This document shows, one piece after another, positions 24,636 through 32,158 of a DNA stretch of 44,171 bases. Location of the stretch: positions 1-44,171 of the forward strand of contig JAFLEE010000041.1 in the NCBI GenBank assembly GCA_017302015.1, in the 5' to 3' direction. Each line of letters starts with the position of its first letter. The first letter of the stretch is position 1. Origin of the DNA: Spirochaetota bacterium (GTDB lineage: Bacteria > Spirochaetota > UBA12135 > COTS27 > JAFLEE01). The notes under the pieces were generated by a model that was not told the origin of the DNA, did no database searches, and saw only the letters and a program-made list of their open reading frames with translations. Both the position numbers and the translations under genes were made by a program.

Positions 24636-25747
24636 CGACCTCGGAGATCTTCTTCTCGCTTGAGGAGAGAAAGCGCTATGCTCGCCAAATTGGTCTTGCG
24701 GGTTTCGGCGAAGCGGCCCAAGCGAAATTAAAAAAAGGTTCGGTGCTCGTGGTGGGAGCGGGCGGGCTCGGTTGCCCTGCGCTCCTTTATTTGGCCGCCT
24801 CGGGCGTCGGCCGCCTCGTCATCATCGACCCTGACCACGTGGACATCTCCAATCTCCATCGCCAGGTGCTCTTCACCACCGCGGACGCGGGCCAACCGAA
24901 GGCTCAGGTCGCCGCCACCCGCCTGCGCGATCTCAATCCCCACCTCCGCATCGAGGCGATCGTGGGGCGCCTCAGCCGGTCCAACGCCCTGGAACTGATC
25001 CGCTCCGTCGATGTGGTGGTGGACGGCTCGGATAATTTTCCCACGCGCTACCTCGTAAACGACGCCTGCGTCATCGCGGGGCGGCCCTTCGTCTACGGCG
25101 CCCTCCAGGGCTTCCAGGGGCAGGTCTCGGTCTTTAATTGGAACGGGGGCCCGACCTATCGCTGCCTCTATCCCGAACCCCCCGCCCCGGAGGACGCTCC
25201 CAATTGCGCCGAGGCCGGCGTGCTCGGCGTGCTCCCCGGCCTCATCGGAACGGCCCAGGCCTGCGAGGCCCTGAAGCTTCTCTCCGGCATCGGCGAGCCG
25301 CTCTCCGGCCGCCTCATGTTGTGGGACGCCCTGACCATGGCGGTGCGGCAGCTTCGCCTCAAGGTAAATCCCGACCGGGCGCCCATCCTCGACCTACCTC
25401 CCGATGGGTACGGAGAGACCTGCGCGGTTCCCGCCGATGAAGAGATCGGGGTCGATGAACTTGCGGCCATGGGGCCCGATACCCAACTCCTCGATGTGCG
25501 GGAAGTCCATGAGCGCGCCCGGGGGGCCATCCTTCCTTCCATCCACCTTCCCCTCGGCATCCTCGGCGAAGGGGAATGCGAGGGGGCCCTGGCGGGTTTC
25601 GACCGCGCCAAGCCCCTCGTAGTCTATTGCGCCGCCGGGGTGCGGAGCCTGCGGGCCCTGCCGCTACTTCGAGCTCGCTGGGGATTTACCCGAGCGGTGA
25701 GCCTTCGGGGCGGCTATCACGCCTGGGCCGACGGCCCATCGGGGTGA
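24632..25747 (+). CDS. thiF: ThiF/MoeB-type adenylyltransferase fused to rhodanese
   Basis: The 371-residue product has an E1-like domain (1-250) with the nucleotide loop VVGAGGLGCPALLYLAASG, the metal-binding DGSDNFPTRYL and the C-terminal GVLGVLPGLIGTAQACEALKLL, then a rhodanese domain (about 275-370) with active-site loop VVYCAAGVRS. It should adenylate ThiS, and the fused rhodanese can supply the persulfide sulfur, so one protein would make ThiS-thiocarboxylate. Odd: the two CxxC pairs that bind zinc in MoeB and ThiF are mostly lost (TYRC replaces CxxC, and no second pair is seen). Start ATG overlaps thiH by 4 bp. The last 62 bp overlap the convergent DUF1854 gene. Confidence 0.9.
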   Translation: MTTSEIFFSLEERKRYARQIGLAGFGEAAQAKLKKGSVLVVGAGGLGCPALLYLAASGVGRLVIIDPDHVDISNLHRQVLFTTADAGQPKAQVAATRLRDLNPHLRIEAIVGRLSRSNALELIRSVDVVVDGSDNFPTRYLVNDACVIAGRPFVYGALQGFQGQVSVFNWNGGPTYRCLYPEPPAPEDAPNCAEAGVLGVLPGLIGTAQACEALKLLSGIGEPLSGRLMLWDALTMAVRQLRLKVNPDRAPILDLPPDGYGETCAVPADEEIGVDELAAMGPDTQLLDVREVHERARGAILPSIHLPLGILGEGECEGALAGFDRAKPLVVYCAAGVRSLRALPLLRARWGFTRAVSLRGGYHAWADGPSG

Positions 25748-26237
25748 GTCTTCCCCCGGCCCGCCACCTTCGGGTCACCTTTTCGATCTCGGCCCGGGAA
25801 TGGGCGTCGAGGGCCGCGAACGACGTTATATGGAAGCGGTTGCCGATGACGTCTTTGATGAGTAGTTCGTCTTCGCGGATCCACCGGATGCTTAAGAAGG
25901 GGTTCTTCATGGCGAACTCCCGGGGCCCCCGGTCGGTTTCGACCTTCCATTGACGGGTGCCGAAGACGGCTTCCGTGCGCACGACCCGGGTGATCTCGGG
26001 GGCGAAATAGCGAAGATCTAGTTCTTCCAGGGCGAGGGCCCGGGAGGCAGGCTCGAGAGCGTCGGGGCTCGGGAGCGTGGCGAGTACTTCTTTCGCTCCC
26101 AGGATCGCAATCTCGCCCCCCCGGCGGGTGAGGGGGCGCAGCCATACCACGCTCGCCTGCTCTTCCTTGCCGCCCAGAAGGGCGAAGAGTTGGGAACCCT
26201 TCTTGGCGAGGGTGATCGGGACTCGGGTCTCATCCAT
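25686..26237 (-). CDS. DUF1854 protein, partner of the ABC exporter
   Basis: The 183-residue product matches DUF1854: VVWLRPLTRRGGEIAIL, FFG-like KNPFLSIRWIREDELLIKDVIGNRFHITSFAALDAHSRAEIEKV are characteristic. DUF1854 genes typically follow an ABC transporter, as here: its ATG overlaps the exporter stop by 8 bp (ATGGATGA), a sign of translational coupling. Database names link this pair with cyanophycin metabolism in some genomes, but no cyanophycin synthetase or cyanophycinase is in this window. No signal peptide or membrane helix is visible; a cytoplasmic regulatory subunit is likely. The C-terminal ~25 residues are basic and proline-rich and lie in the overlap with thiF, so they may be a recent extension. 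Confidence 0.85.
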   Translation of the reverse strand: MDETRVPITLAKKGSQLFALLGGKEEQASVVWLRPLTRRGGEIAILGAKEVLATLPSPDALEPASRALALEELDLRYFAPEITRVVRTEAVFGTRQWKVETDRGPREFAMKNPFLSIRWIREDELLIKDVIGNRFHITSFAALDAHSRAEIEKVTRRWRAGGRLTPMGRRPRRDSRPEGSPLG

Positions 26238-28431
26238 TCCACACCACCTGGCGCAGGGTATTCATCTCGGTATAGGTCTCGGCGAGTTTGGCGTAGACGC
26301 CCTTCTTGGCCAGGAGTTCCTCGTGGGTGCCCAGTTCGGCGATCTGGCCGTTATCGACCACGATGAGGCGGTGGGCGTTCCTCAGGGTGGAGAGGCGGTG
26401 GGCGATGGCGATGGTGGTGCGCCCCGCGATGAGTTTGGCGATGGCTTCCTGGATATGCTTTTCGGTATCCACGTCCACCGAAGAAGTGGCCTCGTCGAGG
26501 ATGAGGATCGGCGGGTTCTGCAGGATGGCCCGGGCGATGGCGATGCGCTGTTTCTCGCCGCCCGAGAGTTTGGCCCCGCTCTCGCCCACCAGGGTGTCGT
26601 AGCCGTCGTCCTTCCTCAGGATGAACTCGTGGGCGTGGGCCGCCTTGGCCGCCGCGACGATGTCGTCGAAGGCCGCGTGCTCCATGCCGAAGGCGATGTT
26701 CTCGGCGATGGTGGCGTTGAAGAGGAAGGGGTCTTGCATCACGACGCCCATGCTGCGGCGCAGCTGCTCGAGGGGGATATCGCGCAGGGGCACCCCGTCG
26801 ATGCGCACCTCCCCGCTATCGGCCTCGAAGAAGCGGTTGAGCAGCCCGATCATGGTGCTCTTGCCCGAGCCCGATTTCCCGATGAGCCCGATGACCTCCC
26901 CGGGGGCGATGGCGAAGGACATCCCCTTAAGCACTTCCTTGCCGCGCTCGTAGGAGAAGCGAACATCCCGGAACTCGATGGCGCCGCGGATGGTCGGCAG
27001 GGGGACGGCGTTCGGGTTGTGGTAGGCCTCGGGCTTGGAGTCGATCACCTCGAAGATGCGCTCGGCGGCGGTGAAGGCGTGGCTCATCCAATTGAGGATG
27101 GCCGAGAACCATTGCAGCGGCCCGTAGAAGAGCCAGATATAGCCCACGAAGGCGAGCAGGTCGCCCAGGGTCATGGTCGGGGGCTTCCCCGTGATCTTCC
27201 TCACGGCGAAGAGCCACACGAGGGCCACGCCCAGGGACATCACCCAGAACATGACCTCGTTGAAGCTGCCGAAGACCCGCTGGATGCCGATATGGGTGGA
27301 GAAGAGGCGCCGGTTGAGTTTCTCGAAGGCGTCGATGCGCCGCTTCTCCTGGGAGAACGCCTTCACCACGCGGAGTCCCGCGAGGGATTCCGAGATGGTG
27401 GAGTGCAGGTGGGCGATGGTGCTGCCCTGGCGGTGGAAGAGCGGGATGAGGCGCTTCCAGAACCAGCGCCCGCCGAGGATGAGCACGGGCACGGGGAGGA
27501 AGACGAAGATCGCGAGTTGCCAGTGGATGCGCACCAGGATCACGCCGATGGCCAAAAGCAGCAGCCCGTTGATGAGCAGGAAGGGGAGGCCCTCCACGAG
27601 GAATTGCAGGAGTTCATTGGTGTCGTGCATGATACGCCCGACGAGTTCCCCCGGCTCGCGCTTATTGAAGAAGGCCAGGCGCAGGTACTGCACCACGGTG
27701 TGGAGTTCCCGCCGCAGGTCGGAGACCACCCGCGCCGAGATCCAGGCCGACAGCCAGATATTGGACAGGCGCATGCAGAGGTAGAGGAGGCCCGTGGCCG
27801 CCATGGCGCCGATATACATGGGGAGCTTGGCGCTTTGCCCCTTGCCGATGACCTCGTCGACGATGAGTTTGGTGATGTAGGGCGGGAGCACCTGGAAGCC
27901 CACCCCGCAGGCCGTCACCAGCATGAGCAGGAAGACGCGGCCCCGGTAGGGCGCCGTGAGCGACAAGAGGCGGGAGAGGATCTTAAGCCTGGGCACGCAG
28001 CGGGGGCAAGTGGCGTCGCGGTCGGAGAGCGGGCCCCCGCATTTCGCGCAGAGGGCGCTCTTCTGGGCCTCGGGAAGTTCCATGGCGGTGCCCCGCACGC
28101 GATCGTTGACGTACCGGGCGAAGACCGCGAAATGGGGCACGAGGTGCACCGAATAATTCACGAGGGCGTGGATGGCGCCATTCTGGAGCACCACCGAGAG
28201 CCGGCCCGCGCCCACGAGTTCGTCCACCCGCACTTCTTTGATCGAGGCCAGGGGATACTCGCCCTGGATGGCGCGCTCCCCGGCGACCCAGAGGCAATGC
28301 TCGGTGAGCACGAGATGATTATTGCCGAAGGCGCGCCCCTCCGAGAGGTCGGAGCTCTGGGCGAGGAGGATGGGGCCCTTCCCGTCGAGGAGGGCCCGGA
28401 TCGGTTCCGGGAGTTCCAAGGGTTTGGGCAT
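26230..28431 (-). CDS. ABC exporter with N-terminal PH-like and zinc-ribbon domains
   Basis: The 733-residue chain has an unusual N-terminus. Residues 20-112 resemble a bacterial PH-like domain (LVLTEHCLWVAGERAIQG, SIKEVRVDEL). Residues 128-145 are a four-cysteine zinc ribbon (Cys128/131 and Cys142/145). Six transmembrane helices follow (about 165-450), then a nucleotide-binding domain with Walker A GKSGSGKST, Q-loop VMQDPF, signature LSGGEKQR, Walker B ILILDEATSS and an H-loop histidine. It is a complete homodimeric type IV exporter half. The substrate is unknown; the DUF1854 partner is translationally coupled downstream. The leader holds a very strong GC hairpin 17 bp upstream of the start, which could affect expression. 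Confidence 0.9.
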   Translation of the reverse strand: MPKPLELPEPIRALLDGKGPILLAQSSDLSEGRAFGNNHLVLTEHCLWVAGERAIQGEYPLASIKEVRVDELVGAGRLSVVLQNGAIHALVNYSVHLVPHFAVFARYVNDRVRGTAMELPEAQKSALCAKCGGPLSDRDATCPRCVPRLKILSRLLSLTAPYRGRVFLLMLVTACGVGFQVLPPYITKLIVDEVIGKGQSAKLPMYIGAMAATGLLYLCMRLSNIWLSAWISARVVSDLRRELHTVVQYLRLAFFNKREPGELVGRIMHDTNELLQFLVEGLPFLLINGLLLLAIGVILVRIHWQLAIFVFLPVPVLILGGRWFWKRLIPLFHRQGSTIAHLHSTISESLAGLRVVKAFSQEKRRIDAFEKLNRRLFSTHIGIQRVFGSFNEVMFWVMSLGVALVWLFAVRKITGKPPTMTLGDLLAFVGYIWLFYGPLQWFSAILNWMSHAFTAAERIFEVIDSKPEAYHNPNAVPLPTIRGAIEFRDVRFSYERGKEVLKGMSFAIAPGEVIGLIGKSGSGKSTMIGLLNRFFEADSGEVRIDGVPLRDIPLEQLRRSMGVVMQDPFLFNATIAENIAFGMEHAAFDDIVAAAKAAHAHEFILRKDDGYDTLVGESGAKLSGGEKQRIAIARAILQNPPILILDEATSSVDVDTEKHIQEAIAKLIAGRTTIAIAHRLSTLRNAHRLIVVDNGQIAELGTHEELLAKKGVYAKLAETYTEMNTLRQVVWNG

Positions 28432-28778
28432 GGGCGATTTTCCCTTGAAACCCGGGGGGCGGGGGGCCCCCTGGGCCCGGGTTCCGTTATATTGTCCAAA
28501 TGGCTTATTTCATCTAAAGCGGACCCAAAGAGTCCAAATACGAGAGTGCCCAGGGGGGGTGTGGATGGAAAAAGGGGCGGGATAGCACCCCCCCTGCTTT
28601 GCGGAACGAACGTGAAAGGAGCAACTTCGATTTACGATTTAGTGGGTCTCGGAGCCCTCTCCCGGAAGATCTGCCTTGCAATGACTATCGGGACCGTGAA
28701 AATAAATTCTTGCGCGTCGAGAAAGTCGTTTCCACGCGTTCTCCATCATAAAATTCGTTGACAAGGGGTCGCTCCAAG
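28432..28778. promoter_or_regulatory. Structured divergent region between ABC exporter and FecR lipoprotein
   Basis: This 347-bp stretch contains no credible ORF but several structured elements. AACCCGGG/CCCGGGTT arms enclose a GGGGGCCCCC core (28449-28483) in the exporter leader. GTCCAAAT occurs at 28494-28501 and 28532-28539, with GACCCAAAG between them. CAGGGGGGGTG (28551-28561) and its exact reverse complement (28586-28596) form an 11-bp stem with a 24-nt loop. TAAAAT at 28749-28754 is a possible -10 box for the FecR operon, without a good -35. Confidence 0.55.
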
Positions 28779-29633
28779 ATGAATAAGCACGCTCGTTTCG
28801 TTCCCGCTTCCGTACTGACGCTCGCCCTGCTTGCGGCCTTCGCCCTGATTTCCTGCCACAAGCAGCCCGTGAGCACGGGGGCCGAGAGTTTCGTCGTGAC
28901 CCGGGTGCAGGGGCCCGCGCGCCTCTTGCGCGGCGAGAAAGCCCTCCCGGTGACGAAGGGGCTGCGCCTCGAGCAGGGGGATGTGCTCACCACCGCCGCC
29001 GAGGGTTCCGTCGATTTCACCCTCGAGAACCGCGGGCTCTTCCAACTCGGCCCCGATTCCCATTTCACCCTCGGGAACCTCCAAGGCGCCCGCAGCGTCC
29101 AACTCAAACTCCAGAAGGGGAAGGTGCTCCTCGTCCTCCATAAATTGGGCGCCAATGATTCCTTCCAGCTCCAGACCCCCACGGCCATCGCCGGCGTGCG
29201 GGGCACCTCCTTCGTGGTCACCGCCGCCGCGGACCGCTCGCGGGTCGTGGTGCTCACGGGCAAGGTGGCCCTCGATGTGGGCGCGAAATCGGTGGAGGTC
29301 GAAGGAAAACAAGAGGCCTTCGCCGCCAGCGGCGCGCCGGCCTACGTCAGTTCTATCCGCGGCTCTTCGGTGGCCGCGGCCCGGGAACTCCTGGCCCTGC
29401 CCGGGGTCGAGGCCATGCCCGACTTCGAGGCCATGAAGGCCAATCTTCGCCTGCTGGAACTCGGCGACCAGAAACTCAGCGACGAAGAACTGCGACTGCG
29501 CGGCGAACTCCAGGGCCAGAGTTTCGGCGGCACCCGGGGCGATGTGCGCGAGGGCGTCTCGGGCGGCACCAATAAGGCGACGCGCAAGCGCACGGACCAA
29601 TTCAGTTCCGATAAGGACCTGATGGTCAAGTGA
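28779..29633 (+). CDS. FecR-domain lipoprotein
   Basis: The 284-residue product begins at ATG 28779 with a type II signal peptide and lipobox (LALLAAFALISC, Cys about 25), so it is a membrane-anchored lipoprotein. Residues 45-150 form a FecR domain: GDVLTTAAEGSVDFTLENRG, FQLGPDSHFTLG and the signature TPTAIAGVRGTSFVV. The remaining C-terminal part is helical and charged. Unlike classical FecR it is not a cytoplasmic-membrane sigma regulator: no anti-sigma helix and no FecI next door. Such FecR-lipoproteins are common in envelope operons of several Gram-negative phyla. It is the first of five co-oriented genes (to 41679), followed after 71 bp by the barrel protein; an inverted repeat (29642-29676) sits in that gap. 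Confidence 0.85.
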   Translation: MNKHARFVPASVLTLALLAAFALISCHKQPVSTGAESFVVTRVQGPARLLRGEKALPVTKGLRLEQGDVLTTAAEGSVDFTLENRGLFQLGPDSHFTLGNLQGARSVQLKLQKGKVLLVLHKLGANDSFQLQTPTAIAGVRGTSFVVTAAADRSRVVVLTGKVALDVGAKSVEVEGKQEAFAASGAPAYVSSIRGSSVAAARELLALPGVEAMPDFEAMKANLRLLELGDQKLSDEELRLRGELQGQSFGGTRGDVREGVSGGTNKATRKRTDQFSSDKDLMVK

Positions 29634-29641
29634 TGCCCCGT

Positions 29642-29676
29642 GGGGAAGCGTGAGCGGGTCCCGCCCCGCGCTCCCC
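29642..29676 (+). terminator. Inverted repeat between FecR and barrel genes
   Basis: GGGGAAGCG and CGCTCCCC (one bulge) enclose GC-rich self-complementary sequence, eight bases after the FecR stop. No U-tract follows, so partial attenuation or mRNA processing is more likely than full termination. Confidence 0.3.
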
Positions 29677-29704
29677 CGTGAATTAAAATGAAGAAAGGCG
29701 GAAG

Positions 29705-32158
29705 ATGAGCAACCGGGGATCACGCCTCGCGTGGTTCCAAAAAACGGCGCTCCTCGCGATCGGTTTCGCAAGCGTTTACATCGGGGCCCAGGTGCCCTTC
29801 TCCGCCCAGAGCGAGGGGCTCAAGTACGCGGGGCACGCCTTCGTCGACGGGGCGCTCGCCCTGGCGTTCAACCCGGCGATGATGAGCCGCTCGCGGGTTT
29901 TCGACGCCACCTTCTCCAGCACGCCACTGCCGTTCCAGAACCACGCCGAGACCGCGGCGGTGCTCCTGCCCCTGGGCCGGTGGACGATGGCCTTCGACCT
30001 CGCCTTCACCTTTCCGGGAAACCTTGCGGACCAGCCCCTCTATCGCGACGGCATCCAGCAGGGCCAGCTGAGTTTCGGCGATTTCGCCATAAGCGGCGGC
30101 GCGTCCCTGGCCCTTTCCCGCGGGCTGTCGGTGGGCTTCGCCGCCGTGCAGGAGAACCATTTTTTCCTAAATGACTACGGGTTCTCGACTTGGGTGAAGG
30201 GCGGCGTGCGCTATGAAACGCGCCTCTTCCGCAGGCTCCCCTTGCGCCTCGGGGCCGACCTCGAGAAGGAACTCGTGGGCAATCTCTCCACCGCCCTGGC
30301 GGGCTTGGAAAAGGGCTTCCGCGCCGATGTGGCCGGGGCCCTGGCCGTACCGGCCATCCGCAGCGAGTTCGGCATCGATTTGGGGATGGAATCGGGCCTC
30401 ACCCCGGGGACGAACGGGGCGTTTTTTAATAGCCTCGGCATCGGCGTCGAGGCCTTCCGGGATTTCTACGTCACCCCGAGACTTTCCCTGCGGCTGCCGG
30501 TCTTCGACAAGCCCTTCGGGCTCTCCGCGGGCCTTTCCCTCGCCCTTCCCGTGAAGGCCCTGCGCTATGAACTCGCCTACGCCCTCGTGAAGGATTTCTC
30601 CGAGGATCCCGTGGAGGGCGAGTTCCGCCATGTCTTCACCCTCTCGCTGCGGGGCAATGTGGATCTCTTCTCCAAGGTGCGCCGCGGAGACCTGGCCTTC
30701 CCCGAGCGCGCGTTGCGCTTCCACGAACTCACGCGCCCCGAGCGCCCGAGCGCGCCGCTGACCAACGGCAGCCTCGATCTTCGGGTCTTCGTCGGCCTCG
30801 CCACAGTGAGGGCGGCCGGCCTCGAGAGCGACCCGGGCGACCTCGCCGGCTTCCTCGCCCATGCCGTGGAATCCAGCTTGCGCGGCCAGGAAGCGGTGGA
30901 AGTGCGGGAAGCGGGGGCCGAACTCACCGTCGCCCCGTCGCTTTCGGTGAAGGGCGAAGCCCTCTCGCTGCGCCTCGACGCCTACGACGCATCGGGCACG
31001 CCGCTTTTCGCGAGGTCCTACGCCGCAGATTTTGCCGCCCCCATGGAACGGGAAGACCGGGTCGACCGCGTGCGCGCCCTCGCCCAGGGCGGCCGGCTCG
31101 AACTCCTGGGCTTCGGGGAACCCTACCACCGGCGCAAGAACCGCGAGACCCTCTCGGCCTTCGTGCGCGAATGGGAGCGGGATTTCGCCCTCTTCCTCGC
31201 CCAGGAATACCTGAAGCCGGTCACCGTCACCGCCAACCTCTCGCGCCCGATCCTCCACCTCGACGAGAAGCCGGTGGGCATCCTCGGGCCGGAGGGGCTG
31301 AAACTTTCCCTGAAGCCCGGCCTGCACGTCTTCCGCGCCGTGCGCCGCGGCTATCCCGATGCGGTGGCGCGCCAGCGCATCGACGCCCCGGCGAAGGTGG
31401 CCCTGCAATTCCCCACCCAACTCTATTCCGTCGACGTCTACCCCGTCCTCCTGGCCGAGAAGAGCGGGGTCGAACTCGCCCTGGGGGGGAAGACCCGCAA
31501 GCTGCGCAAGGGGCAGGAGGCCGTCTTCGAGGAGGTGCTCAGCACCAACCGCGCGCTCTCCGTCAGCGGGTTCTACGGCCTGCGCGCCATTCCTTTGGCC
31601 ATCCAGAGCAGCCTCGACCACCAGGTCTTCCTCATGCCCGACTTCATCGAGAATTTCCGCGAGGCCGGCTTCTGGTCGATCTGCGGCGAGGGCGCCGAGT
31701 TCCGCCCGCGCTTCGGCCCCGTGGGGCTCGAGCTGCGCGGGGTCAAACGCGCCCAGGGGCCCCGCCCCCTGGGGGTCCAGACGCCGCCCTTCCAGGCCCG
31801 GGATTTCCAGATCGAACTTGCGGCCTCCTGCGAAGACGCGGGCCAGGGCTATCTCGCCCTCATTGGCCCCCAGGGCAAGAAATGGGTGCTCGTGCTGCAG
31901 CGCCAGAAGGCGTGGGTGGAATCGGACTACGAGGCCGAGACGGCGGAGACCCGCGCCCGGGCCCTCGTCGACCGGGAGGCCCCGCTTCGGGTGTGGAAGC
32001 ACGAGAAAACCATCGAAGCGTTCCTCGGGGATGAGCGGCTCTCCATCGGCCCCTTCCCCGAAGAGGGGCCGCTGCGCATCTTCGTCGGCGTCGATGCGCC
32101 CGTCGAGGGCGATTCCGTACAATTTTCCGCCACCGAACTGGTCTTTAAGCACCGATGA
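29705..32158 (+). CDS. Outer-membrane barrel protein with TolB-like and PEGA domains
   Basis: The 817-residue product has a signal or anchor segment (FQKTALLAIGFASVYIGA), then about 290 residues of amphipathic beta-strands beginning GLKYAGHAFVDGALALAFNPAMMS, like PorV/UPF0164-type outer-membrane proteins. Residues about 350-480 look like a TolB/CsgG-type alpha-beta domain (DLRVFVGLATVRAAGLES... LAHAVESSLRG), and residues about 500-560 like a PEGA domain (PILHLDEKPVGILGPEGLKLSLKPGLHVF). The C-terminal ~200 residues are beta-rich and resemble a carbohydrate-binding sandwich, but I cannot name the family. The domain string suggests an outer-membrane protein with large periplasmic parts. It overlaps the TPR gene by 4 bp (ATGA). 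The barrel assignment rests on pattern, not on a family match. Confidence 0.6.
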   Translation: MSNRGSRLAWFQKTALLAIGFASVYIGAQVPFSAQSEGLKYAGHAFVDGALALAFNPAMMSRSRVFDATFSSTPLPFQNHAETAAVLLPLGRWTMAFDLAFTFPGNLADQPLYRDGIQQGQLSFGDFAISGGASLALSRGLSVGFAAVQENHFFLNDYGFSTWVKGGVRYETRLFRRLPLRLGADLEKELVGNLSTALAGLEKGFRADVAGALAVPAIRSEFGIDLGMESGLTPGTNGAFFNSLGIGVEAFRDFYVTPRLSLRLPVFDKPFGLSAGLSLALPVKALRYELAYALVKDFSEDPVEGEFRHVFTLSLRGNVDLFSKVRRGDLAFPERALRFHELTRPERPSAPLTNGSLDLRVFVGLATVRAAGLESDPGDLAGFLAHAVESSLRGQEAVEVREAGAELTVAPSLSVKGEALSLRLDAYDASGTPLFARSYAADFAAPMEREDRVDRVRALAQGGRLELLGFGEPYHRRKNRETLSAFVREWERDFALFLAQEYLKPVTVTANLSRPILHLDEKPVGILGPEGLKLSLKPGLHVFRAVRRGYPDAVARQRIDAPAKVALQFPTQLYSVDVYPVLLAEKSGVELALGGKTRKLRKGQEAVFEEVLSTNRALSVSGFYGLRAIPLAIQSSLDHQVFLMPDFIENFREAGFWSICGEGAEFRPRFGPVGLELRGVKRAQGPRPLGVQTPPFQARDFQIELAASCEDAGQGYLALIGPQGKKWVLVLQRQKAWVESDYEAETAETRARALVDREAPLRVWKHEKTIEAFLGDERLSIGPFPEEGPLRIFVGVDAPVEGDSVQFSATELVFKHR

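Noticed and set aside
26077-28761. Long antisense open frame (894 codons) opposite the ABC exporter and DUF1854 genes
   Set aside because: The product is a His/Glu/Asp-rich shadow of a well-conserved exporter on the other strand.
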